Positions 10,471 to 25,800 of a DNA stretch of 64,000 nt are shown here, piece after piece (the first letter of the stretch is position 1; each line of letters begins with the position of its first letter). Under the pieces are notes generated by a model. It was not told the DNA's origin. It was given only the letters and a program-made list of their open reading frames with translations, and made no database searches. Made by a program: the position numbers and the translations under genes. Origin of the DNA: Petrolisthes cinctipes (Eukaryota; Arthropoda; Malacostraca; Decapoda; Porcellanidae); the NCBI GenBank assembly GCA_033782935.1, contig JAWQEG010000412.1, positions 372,001 through 436,000 of the forward strand. The letters run 5' to 3'.

Positions 10471-13400
10471 TGGGGTAGTCGTTGTGTGGGTGTCATTACA
10501 GTGCTGGGACTGTAAATATCAACAATCATTCATGGGGTGGTGGGTGTGTGGGTGTCATTACAGTGTTTTAACTATAAATATCAACATTCATTCATAGGTT
10601 GGTTTGTGTCATTAGAGTGCTTGGACTGTAAATATATACAGTCATTTATAGGGTGGTGGGTATGTGGGCGACATTACAGTGCTTGGACTATAAATATCAA
10701 CCAAAATTCATGGGGTGGTGGGTGTGTGGGTGTCATTATAGTGCTTGGACTGTAAATATCAACAGTCACCCATGGGGTGGTGGGTGTGTGTGTGTCATTA
10801 GTGTTTGGACTGTAAATATCAAGAGTCATTTATGGGATGGTGGGTGGCATTACAGTGGTTGGACTCTAAATATCAACAGTCATTCATAGAGTGGTGGGTG
10901 TGTGAGTGTCATTCCAGAGCTTGGACTATAAATATCAACAGTCATTCATGGGGTTGTGTGTGTTTGGGTGTCTATGCAGTGCTTGGACTGTAAATATCAA
11001 CAGTCAATCATGGGGTGGGTGGTGTGTGGGTGTCATTACAGTGTTTGGACTGTAAATATCAACAGTCATTCATGGGGTGGTGGGTGAGTGGGTGTCATTA
11101 CAATGTTTTAATTGTAAATATCAACAGTCATTCATAGGGTGGTTGGTGTCATTACAGTTACTGGACTGTAAATATCAACAGTCATTCATAGGGTGGAGGG
11201 TGTGTGAGTGTCATTACAGAGCTTGGACTGTAAATATCAACAGTCATTCATGGGGTGGTGGGTGTGTGGGTGTCATTACAGTGCTTAGACTGTAAATATT
11301 AACTGTCATTTATTGGGTGGTGGGTGTGTGGGTGTCATTACAGTGCTTGGACTGTAAATATCAACAGTCAATCATGGGGTAGTCGTTGTGTGGGTGTCCT
11401 TACAGTGCTGGGACTGTAAATATCAACAATCATTCATGGGGTGGTGGGTGTGTGGGTGTCATTACAGTGTTTTAACTATAAATATCAACATTCATTTATT
11501 GGGTGGTCGGTGTCATTAGACTGCTTGGACTGTAAATATCAACAGTCAATCATGGGGTGGTCGGTGTGTGGGTGTCATTACAGTGCTGGGACTAAAAATA
11601 TTAACCGTCATTTATGTGGTGGTGGGTGTGTGGGTGTCATTACAGTGCATGGACTGTAAATATCAACAGTCATTCATAGAGTGGTGGGTGTGTAAGTGTC
11701 ATTACAGAGCTTGGACTGTAAATATCAACAGTCATTAATGGGGTGGTTGGTGTGTAGGTGTCATTAGAGTTATTGGAATGTAAATATCAAAAGTCATTCT
11801 TGGGAAGGTGGGTGCGTGGGTGTCATTATAGTGCTTAAACTGTAAATATCAACAAATATTTATGGGGTGGTGGGTGTCATTAGAGTGCTTGGACTGTAAA
11901 TATCAACAGTCAATCATGGGGTGGTCGGTGTGTGGGTGTCATTACAGTGCTTGGACTGTAAATATCAACAGTCATTCATGGGGTGGTGGGTGTGTGGGTG
12001 TCATTTTAGTGCTTGAACTGTAAATATCAACAGTCATTTGTGGGGTGGTGGGTGTGTGGGTGTCATTACATTGCTTGTACTGTAAATATCAAGTCATTAA
12101 TTGGGTGGTGGGTGTGTGTGTGTCATTAGTGCTTGGACGGTAAATATCAACAGTCATTCATGGGGTGGTAGGTGGCATTACAGTGCTTGGACTCTAAATA
12201 TCAACAGTAATTCATGAGGTGATGGGTGTGTAAGTGTCATTACAGTTTCTGGAATGTAAATATCAACAGTCATTCACAGGGTGGTGGGTGTGTGAGTGTC
12301 ATTACAGAGCTTGGACTGTAAATATCAACATTCATTCATGGGGTGGTGGGTGTGTGGGTGTCATTACAGTGTTTTAACTATAAATATCAACATTCATTTA
12401 TTGGGTGGTGGGTGTCATTAGAGTGCTTGGACTGTAAATATCAACAGTCATTCATGGGGTTATGGGTGTGTGGGTGTCATAACAGTGCTTGGACTGTAAA
12501 TATCAACAGTCATTCTTTAGGTGTGTGACATTACAGTGCTTGGACTGAAAATATTACCAGTCATTCATGGAGTGGTGGGTGTGTGGATGTCATTACATTG
12601 CTCGGACTGAAAATATTAACAGCCATTTATGGGGTGTTGGGTGTGTGGGTGTTATTACAGTGGTTGGACTGTAAATATCACCTGTCTTTTATAGGGTGGT
12701 GGGTGTGTGAGTGTCATTACATAGCTTGGACTGTAAATATCAACAGTCATTCATGGGGTTGTGGGTGTGTGGGTGTCATTACCGTGCTTGGATTGTCAAT
12801 ATCAACAGTCATTTATGGGGTGGTGGGTGTGTGGGTGTCATTACAGTGTTTAAACTGTAAATATCTACAGTCATTCATGGGGTGTTGCTTTTGTTGGTGT
12901 CATGATAGTGCTTGGACTGTAAATATCAACAGTCAATCATGGGGTAGTCGTTGTGTGGGTGTCATTACAGTGCTGGGACTGTAAATATCAACAGTCATTA
13001 ATGGGGTGGTGGGTGTGTGGGTGTCATTACAGTGTTTTAACTATAAATATCAACATTCATTTATTGGGTGGTGGGTGTCATTAGACTGCTTGGACTGTAA
13101 ATATCAACAGTCAATCATGGGGTGGTCGGTGTGTGGGTGTCATTACAGTGCTGGGACTATAAATATTAACCGTCATTTATGGGGTGGTGGGTGTGTGGGT
13201 GTCATTACAGTGCATGGACTGTAAATATCAACAGTCATTCATAGAGTGGTGGGTGTGTAAGTGTCATTACAGAGCTTGGACTGTAAATATCAACAGTCAT
13301 TAATGGGGTGGTTGGTGTGTAGGTGTCATTAGAGTTATTGGAATGTAAATATCAAAAGTCATTCTTGGGATGGTGGGTGCGTGGGTTTCATTATAGTGCT

Positions 13401-16400
13401 TAAACTGTAAATATCAACATTCATTTATTGGTTGGTGGGTGTAATTAGAGTGCTTGGACTGTAAATAACAACAGTCAATCATGGGGTGGTCGGTGTGTGG
13501 GTGTCATTACAGTGCTTGGACTGTAAATATCAACAGTCATTCATGGGGTGGTGGGTGTGTGGGTGTCATTTTAGTGCTTGGACTGTAAATATCAACAGTC
13601 ATTTGTGGGGTGGTGGGTGTGTGGGTGTCATTACATTGCTTGTACTGTAAATATCAAGTCATTAATTGGGTGGTGGGTGTGTGTGTGTCATTAGTGCTTG
13701 GACGGTAAATATCAACAGTCATTCATGGGGTGGTAGGTGGCATTACAGTGCTTGGACTCTAAATATCAACAGTAATTCATGAGGTGATGGGTGTGTAAGT
13801 GTCATTACAGTTTCTGGAATGTAAATATCAACAGTCATTCATAAGGTGGTGGGTGTATGAGTGTCCTTACAGAGCTTGGACTGTAAATGTCAACATTCAT
13901 TCATGGGGTGATGGGTGTGTGGGTGTCATTACAGTGTTTTAACTATAAATATCAACATTCATTTATTGGGTTGTGGGTGTCATTAGAGTGCTTGGAATGT
14001 AAATATCAACAGTCATTCATGGGGTGGTGGGTGTGTGGGTATCATGACAGTGCTTGGACTGTAAATACCAACAGTCATTCCTTAGGTGTGTGACATTACA
14101 GTGCTTGGACTGTAAATATTACCAGTCATTCATGGAGTGGTGGGTGTGTGGATGTCATTACAGTGCTCGGACTGAAAATATTAACAGCCATTTATGGGGT
14201 GTTGGGTGTGTGGGTGTTATTACAGTGGTTGGACTGTAAATATCACCTGTCATTTATAGGGTGGTGGGTGTGTGAGTGTCATTACAGAGCTTGGACTGTA
14301 AATATCAACAGTCATTCATGGGGTGGTGGGTGTGTGGGTGTCATTACCGTGCTTGGATTGTAAATATCAACAGTCATTTATGGGGTGGTGGGTGTGTGGG
14401 TGTCATTACAGTGTTTCAACTGTAAATATCTACAGTCATTCATGGGGTGTTGCTTTTGTTGGTGTCATGATAGTGCTTGGACTGTAAATATCAACAGTCA
14501 TTCATTGGGTGGTGAGTGTGTGGGTGTCATTACAGTTCTTGGACTATAAATATCAACCATCATTCATTAGGTGGTGGGTTTGTGGGTGTCATTACAGTGC
14601 TCAGACTGTAAATATTAAAAGTCATTTATAGGGTGGTGGGAGTGTGAATGTTATTACAGTGGTTAGACTGAAAATATCAACAGTCATTCATAGGGTGGTG
14701 GGTGTGTTGCTGTCATTACAGTGCTTTGACTATATATATTAACCGTCATTTATGAGGTTGTGGGAGTGTGGGTGTCATTACAGTTCTTGGACTGTAAATT
14801 TTAACAGTCATACAAAGGGTGGTGGGTGTGTGAGTGTCATTACAGAGCTTGGACTGTAAATATTATCAGTCATTTATGGGGTGGTGGGTGTGTGAGTGTC
14901 ATTACAGTTTCTGGACTGTAAATATCAACAGTCAATCATGGGGTAGTCGTTGTGTGGGTGTCATTACAGTGCTGGGACTGTAAATATCAACAGTCATTAA
15001 TGGGGTGGTGGGTGTGTGGGTGTCATTACAGTGTTTTAACTATACATATCAACATTCATTTATTGGGTGGTGGGTGTCATTAGACTGCTTGGACTGTAAA
15101 TATCAACAGTCAATCATGGGGTGGTCGGTTTGTGGGTGTCATTAAAGTGCTGAGACTATAAATATTAACCGTCATTTATGGGGTGGTGGGTGTGTGGGTG
15201 TCATTACAGTGCATAGACTGTAAATATCAACAGTCATTCATAGAGTGGTGGGTGTGTAAGTGTCATTACAGAGCTTGGACTGTAAATATCAACAGTCATT
15301 AATGGGGTGGTTGGTGTGTGGGTGTCATTACAGTGCTTGGACTGTAAATATCAACATTCATTTATTGGGTGGTGGGTGTAATTAGAGTGCTTGGACTGTA
15401 AATAACAACAGTCAATCATGGGGTGGTCGGTGTGTGGGTGTCATTACAGTGCTTGGACTGTAAATATCAACAGTCATTCATAGGGTGGTGGGTGTGTGGG
15501 TGTCATTTTAGTGCTTGGACTGTAAATATCAACAGTCATTTGTGGGGTGGTGGGTGTGTGGGTGTCATTACATTGCTTGTACTGTAAATATCAAGTCATT
15601 AATTGGGTGGTGGGTGTGTGTGTGTCATTAGTGCTTAGACGGTAAATATCAACAGTCATTCATGGGGTGGTAGGTGGCATTACAGTGCTTGGACTCTAAA
15701 TATCAACAGTAATTCATGAGGTGATGGGTGTGTAAGTGTCATTACAGTTTCTGGAATGTAAATATCAACAGTCATTCATAAGGTGGTGGGTGTATGAGTG
15801 TCATTACAGAGCTTGGACTGTAAATGTCAACATTCATTCATGGGGTGATGGGTGTGTGGGTGTCATTACAGTGTTTTAACTATAAATATCAACATTCATT
15901 TATTGGGTTGTGGGTGTCATTAGAGTGCTTGGACTGTAAATATCAACAGTCATTCATGGGGTGGTGGGTGTGTGGGTATCATGACAGTGCTTGGACTGTA
16001 AATATCAACAGTCATTCTTTAGGTGTGTGAAATTACAGTGCTTGGACTGTAAATATTACCAGTCATTCATGGAGTGGTGGGTGTGTGGATGTCATTACAG
16101 TGCTCGGACTGAAAATATTAACAGCTATTTATGGGGTGTTGGGTGTGTGGGTGTTATTACAGTGGTTGGACTGTAAATATCACCTGTCATTTATAGGGTG
16201 GTGGGTGTGTGAGTGTCATTACAGAGCTTGGACTGTAAATATCAACAGTCATTCATGGGGTGGTGGGTGTGTGGGTGTCATTACCGTGCTTGGATTGTAA
16301 ATATCAACAGTCATTTATGGGGTGGTGGGTGTGTGGGTGTCATTACAGTGTTTCAACTGTAAATATCTACAGTCATTCATGGGGTGTTGCTTTTGTTGGT

Positions 16401-18250
16401 GTCATGATAGTGCTTGGACTGTAAATATCAACAGTCATTCATTGGGTGGTGAGTGTGTGGGTGTCATTACAGTTCTTGGACTATAAATATCAACCATCAT
16501 TCATTAGGTGGTGGGTTTGTGGGTGTCATTACAGTGCTCAGACTGTAAATATTAAAAGTCATTTATAGGGTGGTGGGAGTGTGAATGTTATTACAGTGCT
16601 TAGACTGAAAATATCAACAGTCATTCATGGGGTGGTGGGTGTGTTGCTGTCATTACAGTGCTTTGACTATATATATTAACCGTCATTTATGAGGTTGTGG
16701 GAGTGTGGGTGTCATTACAGTTCTTGGACTGTAAATTTTAACAGTCATACATAGGGTGGTGGGTGTGTGAGTGTCATTACAGAGCTTGGACTGTAAATAT
16801 TATCAGTCATTTATGGGGTGGTGGGTGTGTGAGTGTCATTACAGTTTCTGGACTGTAAATATCAACAGTCAATCATGGGGTAGTCGTTGTGTGGGTGTCA
16901 TTACAGTGCTGGGACTGTAAATATCAACAGTCATTAATGGGGTGGTGGGTGTGTGGGTGTCATTACAGTGTTTTAACTATAAATATCAACATTCATTTAT
17001 TGGGTGGTGGGTGTCATTAGACTGCTTGGACTGTAAATATCAACAGTCAATCATGGGGTGGTCGGTGTGTGGGTGTCATTACAGTGCTGGGACTATAAAT
17101 ATTAACCGTCATTTATGGGGTGGTGGGTGTGTGGGTGTCATTTTAGTGCTTGGACTGTAAATATCAACAGTCATTTGTGGGGTGGTGGGTGTGTGGGTGT
17201 CATTACATTGCTTGTACTGTAAATATCAAGTCATTAATTGGGTGGTGGGTGTGTGTGTGTCATTAGTGCTTGGACGGTAAATATCAACAGTCATTCATAG
17301 GGTGGTAGGTGGCATTACAGTGCTTGGACTCTAAATATCAACAGTAATTCATGAGGTGATGGGTGTGTAAGTGTCATTACAGTTTCTGGAATGTAAATAT
17401 CAACAGTCATTCATAAGGTGGTGGGTGTATGAGTGTCATTACAGAGCTTGGACTGTAAATATCAACATTCATTCATAGGGTGGTGGGTGTGTGGGTATCA
17501 TGACAGTGCTTGGACTGTAAATATCAACAGTCATTCTTTAGGTGTGTGACATTACAGTGCTTGGACTGTAAATATTACCAGTCATTCATGGAGTGGTGGG
17601 TGTGTGGATGTCATTACATTGCTCGGACTGAAAATATTAACAGCCATTTATGGGGTGTGTGGGTGTTATTACAGTGGTTGGACTGTAAATATCACCTGTC
17701 ATTTATAGGGTGGTGGGTGTGTGAGTGTCATTACAGAGCTTGGACTGTAAATATCAACAGTCATTCATGGGGTGGTGGGTGTGTGGGTGTCATTACCGTG
17801 CTTGGATTGTAAATATCAACAGTCATTTATGGGGAGGTGGGTGTGTGGGTGTCATTACAGTGTTTCAACTGTAAATATCTACAGTCATTCATAGGGTGTT
17901 GCTTTTGTTGGTGTCATGATAGTGCTTGGACTGTAAATATCAACAGTCATTCATTGGGTGGTGAGTGTGTGGGTGTCATTACAGTTCTTGGACTATAAAT
18001 ATCAACCATCATTCATTAGGTGGTGGGTTTGTGGGTGTCATTACAGTGCTCAGACTGTAAATATTAAAAGTCATTTATAGGGTGGTGGGAGTGTGAATGT
18101 TATTACAGTACTTAGACTGAAAATATCAACAGTCATTCATGGGGTGGTGGGTGTGTGAGTGTCATTACTGAGCTTGGACTGTAAATATTATCAGTCATTT
18201 ATGGGGTGGTGGGTGTGTGAGTGTCATTACAGTTTCTGGACTGTAAATAT
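10471..18250 (+). repeat. Higher-order repeat series with variable period (904, 1565, 1999, 1937 bp)
   Basis: The diagnostic monomer TGGGGTAGTCGTTGTGTGGG recurs at 10471, 11375, 12940, 14939 and 16876. The 1999- and 1937-bp intervals differ by exactly one 62-bp monomer. The last copy is shorter: two blocks of about 302 and 116 bp present in the previous copy (around 15200-15500 and 15840-15960) are missing near 17138 and 17480. It can be followed to about 18250. Gain and loss of whole monomers points to unequal crossing-over in register. Confidence 0.8.
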
Positions 18251-19840
18251 TAACAGTCATTCATAGGGTGGTGGGTGTGTGAGAGTCATTACAGAGCATG
18301 GACTGTAAATATCAACATTCATTCATGGGGTGGTGGGTGTGTGGGTGTCATTACAGTTCTTAGACTGTAAATATCAACAGTCATTATTGGGGTGGTGGGT
18401 GTGTGGCTGTCATTGATGTGCTTGCATTGTAAATATCAACATTCAATAATGGGGTTGGGGCTGTGTAGGTGTTATTACAGTGCTTTGACTGTAAATATCA
18501 AAAGTCATTCTTGGGATGGTGGGTGTGTTGGTGTCATGACATTGCTTGGACTGTAAATATCAAGTCATTCATTGGGTGGTGGGTGTGTCTGTGTCATTAG
18601 TGCTTGGACTGGAAATATCAACAGTAATTCATGGGGTGGTGTGTGGCATTACAGTGCTTTGACTCTTAATATCAACAGTAATTCATAGGTTTAATGGGTG
18701 TGTGGGTGTCATTACAGTGCTTGGATTGTAAATATCAACAGTCATTAATGGGGTTGTAGGTGTTTGTGTGTCTATGCAGTGCTTGGACTGTAAATATCAA
18801 CAGTTATTCATGGGGTGGTGGGTGTGTGGGTGTCATTACAGTGCTTAGACTGTAAATATCAACAGTCATTCATGGGGTGGTGGGTGTGTGGGTGTCATTA
18901 CAGTGTTTTGACTGTAAATGTCAACAGTCATTCATAGGGTGGTGAGTGTCATTAGAGTGTTTGGACTGTAAATATCAACAGTTATTCATGGGGTGGTGTG
19001 TGTGTGTGGGTATCATGACAGTGCTTGGACTTTATATATCAACAGTCAATCATGGGGTGGTGCATGTGTGGGTGTCATTACATTGCTTGGACTGTAAATA
19101 TCAACAGTCATTCATGGGGTTTTGGGTGTTTGAGTGTCTATGCAGTGCTTGGACTGTAAATATCAACAGTCAATCATGGGGTGTTGGGTGTCTGGGTGTC
19201 ATTACAGTGCTTGGACTGTAAATATCAACAGTCATTCATGGGGTGGTGGGTGTGTGGGTGTCATTACAGTGTTTTGATTGTAAATATCAACTGTCATTTA
19301 TAGGGTGGTGGGGGTCATTAGAGGGTTTGGACTGTAAATATCAACAGTCATTCGTGGGGTCGTTGGTGTGTGGGTGTCATTACAGTGCTTGGACTGTAAA
19401 TTCAGCCATAATTCATGGGGTGGTGGGTGTGGGGCTGTCAGTACAGTACTTGGACTGTAAATATCAACAGTCATTCATGGTGTGGTGGGTGTGTGGGTGT
19501 CATTTCAGAGCTTGGACTGTAAATATCAATAGTCATTCATGGGGTGGTGAGTGTGAGGATGTCACCACAGTGCTTAGACTGTATATATCAACAATCATTC
19601 ATGGGGTTGTGGGTGTGTTGGTGTCATTATAGTGCTTGGACTGTAAATATCAACAATCATTCATGAGGTGGTGGGTGTGTGGGTGTCATTACATTGCTTG
19701 GACTGTAAATATCAAGTCATTCATGGGGTGGTGGGTGTATGGGTGTCATTAGTGCTTGGACTGTGAATATCAACAGTCATTAATTGGGTGGTGGGTGGGT
19801 GTGACATTACAGTGCATCGACTGTAAATATTAACAGTCAT
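18251..19840 (+). repeat. Diverged satellite monomers between higher-order blocks
   Basis: In-register monomers with many private substitutions, for example TCAGTACAGTACTTGG near 19438 and CACCACAG near 19563. I see no long repeat copy and no non-satellite sequence. Confidence 0.7.
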
Positions 19841-22800
19841 TCATGGGGTAGTGGGTGTGTGGATGTCATTACAGTGCTCGGACTGAAAATATCAACCATT
19901 ATTTATGGGGTGGTGGGTGTGTGGGTGTTATTACAGTGGTTGGACTGTAAATATCAACCGTCATTCATGGGGGAGTGGGTGTGTGGATGTCATTACAGTG
20001 CTTGGACTAATAATATCAACTGTCATTATTGGGGTGGTGGGTGTGTGGGTGTTATTACAGTGGTTGGACTGTAAATATCAACCGTCATTCAAAGGGTGGT
20101 GGGTGTGTGAGTGTCATTATAGAGCTTGGACTGTAAATATCAACAGTCATTCATGGAGTGGTGGTTGTGTGGGTGTCATTACAGTGCTTGGACTGTAAAT
20201 ATCAACAGTCATTAATTGGGTGGTGGAGGTGTAACTGTCATTACAGAGCTTGGACTGTAAATATCAACAGTCAATCATGGGGTGGTCGGTGTGTAGGTGT
20301 CATTACAATGCTCAGACTGTAAATATCATCAGTAATTCATGGGGTTGTGGGTGTGTAGGTGTCATTACAGTGCTTGGACTGTAAATATCAACCATAATTC
20401 ATGGGGTGGTGGGTGTGGGGTGTCATTACAGTTCTTGGACTGTAAATATAAACCATCATTAATTAGGTGGTGGGTTTGTGGGTGTCATTACAGTGATCAG
20501 ACAGTAAATATTAACTGTCATTCATGGGGTTGTGGGTGTGTGGGTGTCATTACAGTTCTTTGACTGTAAATATCAACTGTCATTCATAGGGTGTTGGGTG
20601 TGTGAGTGTCATTATAGAGCTTGGACAGTAAATATCAACAGTCATTAATGGAGTGGTGGTTGTGTGGGTGTCATTACAGTGCTTCGACTGTAAATATCAA
20701 CAGTCATTAATTGGGTGGTGGGTGTGTGTGTGACATTACATTGCATGGACTGTAAATATTAACAGTCATTCATTGGGTAGTGGGTGTGTGGATGTCATTA
20801 CAGTGCTCAGACTGAAAATATCAACTGTCATTCATAGGGTGTTGGGTGTGTGAGTGTCATTACAGTGGTTGGACTGTAAATATCAACCGTCATTCATGGG
20901 GTGGTGCATGTGTTGGTGTCATGACAGTGCTTAGACTGTCCAATATCAACAGTCATTCATGGGGTGGTGAGTGTGTGGGTGTCAATACAGTTCTTGGACT
21001 ATAAATATAAACCATCATTCATTAGGTGGTGGGTGTGGGGGTGTCATTACAGTGTTTGGGCTATAAATATCAACTGTCATTTATGGGGTTGTTGGTGTGT
21101 GGGTGTCATTACAGTTCTTGGACAGTATATATCAACAGTCATACATAGGTTGGTAGGTGTGTGAGTGTCATTACAGAGCTTGGACTGTAAATATCATCTG
21201 TAATTCATAGGGTTGTGGGTGTGTAGGTGTCATTACAGTGCTTGGACCGTTAATATCAAAAGTCATTCTTGGGGTGGTGGGTGTGTGGGTGTCATTACAG
21301 TGCTTAGACTGTAAATATCAACAGTCATTTATGGGGTGGTGGGTGTGTGGCTTTCATTATAGTGCTTGGACTGTAAATATCAACAGTCAATCATTGAGTG
21401 GTGGGTAGGTGGGTGTCATTACAGTGCTTGGACTGTAAATATCAACCGTCATTCATGGGGTGGTGGTTGTGTGGTTGTCATTACAGTGTTTTGATTGTAT
21501 ATATCAACTGTCATTTATAAGGTGCTGGATGTCATTAGAGTGCTTGGACTGTAAATATCAACAGTCATTCATGGAGTGGTGGGTGTGTTGGTGTCATTAC
21601 AGTGCTTGGGTTGTAAATATCAACCATAATTCATGGGGTTGTGGGTGTGGGGTGTCATTACAGTTCTTGGACTGTAAATATAAACCATCATTCATTAGGT
21701 GGTGGGTTTGTGGGTGTAATTACAGTGCTCATACTGTAAATATTAACAGTCATTCATGGGGTTGTTGGTGTGTGGGTGTCATTACAGTTCTTTGACTGTA
21801 AATATCATCTGTCATTCATAGGGTGGTGGGTGTGTGTGTGACATTGCAGTGCATGGACTGTAAATATTAAAAGACATTCATGGGGTAGTGGGTGTGTGGA
21901 TGTCATTACAGTGCTCGGACTGAAAATATCAACCTTTATTTATGGGGTGGTGGGTGTGTGGGTGTTATTACAGTGGTTGGACTGTAAATATCAACCGTCA
22001 TTCATAGGGTGGTGGGTGTGTGAGTGTCATTATAGAGCTTGGACTGTAAATATCAACAGTCATTCATGGAGTGGTAGGTGTGTGGGTGTCATTACAGTGC
22101 TTGGACTGTAAATATTAACAGTCATTTATGGGGTGGTGCGTGTGTTGATGTCATTACAGGGCTTAGACTGAAAATATCAACAGTCATTTATGGGGTGGTG
22201 GGTGTGTGGGTGTCATTACAGTGCTTGGACTATAAATATCAACTGTCATTTATGGGGTTGTGGGTGTGATGGTGTCATTACAGTTCTTGGACTGTATATA
22301 TCAACAGTCATACATAGGGTGGAGGGTGTGTGAGTGTCATTAAAGAGCTTGGACTGTAAATATCATCAGTAATTCATGGGGTTGTGGGTGTGTAGGTGTC
22401 ATTACAGTGCTTGGACTGTAAATATCAAAAGTCTTTCTTGAGGTGGTAGGTGTGTGGGTTTCATTACAGTGCTTAGACTGTAAATATCAACAGTCATTTA
22501 TGGGGTGGTGGGTGTGTGGCCGTCATTATAGTGTTTGGACTGTAAATATCAACAGTCAATCATAGAGTAGTGGGTATGTGGGTGTCATTACAGTGCTTGG
22601 ACTGTAAATATCAACAGTCAATCATGGGGTGGAGGGTATGTGGGTGTCATTACAGTGCTTGGACTGTAAATATCAACAGTCATTCATTGGGTGGTGGGTG
22701 TGTGGGTGTCATTACAGTGTTTTGATTGTAAATATCAACAGTCATTATTAAGGTGGTGGGTGTCATTAGAATGCTTGGACTGTAAATATCAACAGTCATT

Positions 22801-25800
22801 CATGGAGTACTGGGTGTGTTAGTGTCATTACAGTTCTTGGACTATAAATATCAACCATAATCATGGGGTGGTGGGTGTGAGGCGTCATTACAGTGCTTTG
22901 ACTGTAAATATCAACAGTCATTCATAGGGTGGTGGGGGTGAGGGTGTCATTACAGTGCTTCGACTGTAAACATCAACAATCATTCATTCGGTGGTGGGTG
23001 TGTGGGTGTCATGATAGTGCTTGGACTGTAAATATCAACAGTCATTAATGGGGTGGTGGGTGTGTGGGTGTCATTACATTGCTTGGACTGTAAATATCAA
23101 GTCATTCAAGGGGTGGTGGGTGTCTGTGTGTCATTAGTGCTTGGACTGTGAATGTCAACAGTCATTCATGGGGTGGTGGGTGGCATTACAGTGCTTAGAC
23201 TCTAATATCAACAGTCATTAATGGGGTGATGGGTGTGTGGGTGTCATTACAGTTCTTGGACTGTAAATATCAACCGTCATTCAAAGGGTGGTGGGTGTGT
23301 GAGTGTCATTATAGAGCTTGGACTGTAAATATCAACAGTCATTCATGGAGTGGTGGTTGTGTGGGTGTCATTACAGTGCTTGGACTGTAAATATCAACAG
23401 TCATTAATTGGGTGGAGGAGGTGTAAGTGTCATTACAGAGCTTGGATTGTAAATATCAACAGTCATTCATGGGGTGGTGAGTGTGTGGGTGTCAATACAG
23501 TTCTTGGACTATAAATATAAACCATCATTCATTAGGTGGTGGGTGTGGGGGTGTCATTAGAGTGTTTGGGCTATAAATATCAACTGTCATTTATGGGGTT
23601 GTTGGTGTGTGGGGGTCATTACAGTTCTTGGACTGTATATATCAACAGTCATACATAGGTTGGTAGGTGTGTGAGTGTCATTACAGAGCTTGGACTGTAA
23701 ATATCAATAGTAATTCATGGGGTTGTGGGTGTGTAGGTGTCATTACAGTGCTTGGACTGTAAATATCAACCATAATTCATGGGGTGGTGGGTGTGGGGTG
23801 TCATTACAGTTCTTGGACTGTAAATATAAACCATCATTAATTAGGTGGTGGGTTTGTGGGTGTCATTACAGTGCTCAGACTGTAAACATTAACAGTCATT
23901 CATGAGGTTGTTTGTGGGTGGGTGTCATTACAGTTATTTGACTGTAAATATCAACTGTCATTCATAGGGTGCTGGGTGTGTGAGTGTCATTATAGAGCTT
24001 GGACTGTAAATATCAACAGTCTTTAATGGAGTGGTAATTGTGTGGGTGTCATTACAGTGCTTGGACTGTAAATATCAACAGTCATTAATTGGGTGGTGGG
24101 TGTGTGTGTGACATTACAGTGCATGGACTGTAAATATTAACAGTCATTCATGGGGTAGTGGGTGTGTGGATGTCATTACAGTGCTCGGACTGAAAATATC
24201 AACCGTTTTTTATGGGGTGGAGGGTGTATGGGTGTTATTACAGTGGTTGGACTGTAAATATCAACCGTCATTCATAGGGTGGTGGGTGTGTGAGTGTCAT
24301 TATAGACCTTGGACTGTAAATATCAACAGTCATTCATGGAGTGGTGGTTGTGTGGGTGTCATTACAGTGCTTGGACTGTAAATATCAACAGTCATTTATT
24401 GGGTGGTGGAGGTGTAAGTGTCATTACAGAGCTTGGACTGTAAATATCAACAGTCAATCATGGGGTGGTCGGTGTGTGGGTGTCATTACAGTGCTCAGAC
24501 TGTAAATAACATCAGTAATTCATGGGGTTGTGGGTGTGTAGGTGTCATTACGGTGCTTGTACTGTAAATATCAACCATAATTCATGGGGTGGTGGGTGTG
24601 GGGTGTCATTACAGTTCTTGGATTGTAAATATAAACAATCATTAATTAGGTGGTGGGTTTGTGGGTGTCATTACAGTGCTCAGACTGTAAATATTAACAG
24701 TCATTCTTGGGGTTGTGGGTGTGTGGGTGTCATTACAGTTATTTGACTGTAAATATCAACTGTCATTCATAGGGTTTTAGGTGTGTGAGTTTCATTATAG
24801 AGCTTGGACTGTAAATATCAACAGTCTTTCATGGACTGGTAGTTGTGTGGGTGTCATTACAGTGCTTGGACTGTAAATATCAACAGTCATTAATTGGGTG
24901 GTGGGTGTGTGTGTGACATTACAGTCCATGGACTGTAAATATTAACAGTCATTCATGGGGTAGTGGGTGTGTGGATGTCATTACAGTGCTCGGACTGAAA
25001 ATATCAACCGTTATTTAAGGGGTGGTGGGTTTGTGGGTGTTATTACAGTGGTTGGACTGTAAATATCAACAGTCATTAATTGGGTGGTGAAGGTGTAAGT
25101 GTCATTACAGTGCTTGGACTGTAAATATCAACAGTCAATCATGGGGTGGTCAGTGTGTGGGTGTCATTACAGTGCTTGGACTGTAAATGTCAACAGTCAT
25201 TCATGGGGTGGTGCATGTGTTGGTGTCATGACAGTGCTCAGACTGTAAATATAAACCATCATTCATTAGGTGGTGGGTTTGTCGGTGTCATTACAGTGCT
25301 TGGGCTATAAATATCAACTGTCATTTATGGGGTTGTGTGTGTGTGGGTGTCATTACAGTTCTTATACTGTATATATCAACAGTCATACATAGGTTGGTGG
25401 GTGTGTGAGTGTCATTACAGAGCTTGGACTGTAAATATCAACTGTCATTCATAGGGTGGTGGGTGTGTGAATGTCATTACAAAACTTGGACTGTAAATAT
25501 CAACAGTCATTCATGAGGTTGTATGTGTGTAGGTGTCATTACAGTGCTTGGACTGTAAATATCAAAAGTCATTCTTTGGTGGTGGGTGTGTGGGTGTCAT
25601 TACAGTGCTTAAACCGTAAGTCTCAACAGTCATTTATGGGGTGGTGGGTGTGTGGCTGTCATTATAGTGGTTGGACTGTAAATATCAACAGTCAATCATG
25701 GGGTGGTGGGTATGTGGGTGTCATTACAGTGCTTGGACTGTAAATATCAACAGTCATTCATTGGGTGGTGGGTTTGTGGGTGTCATTACATTGTTCTGAT

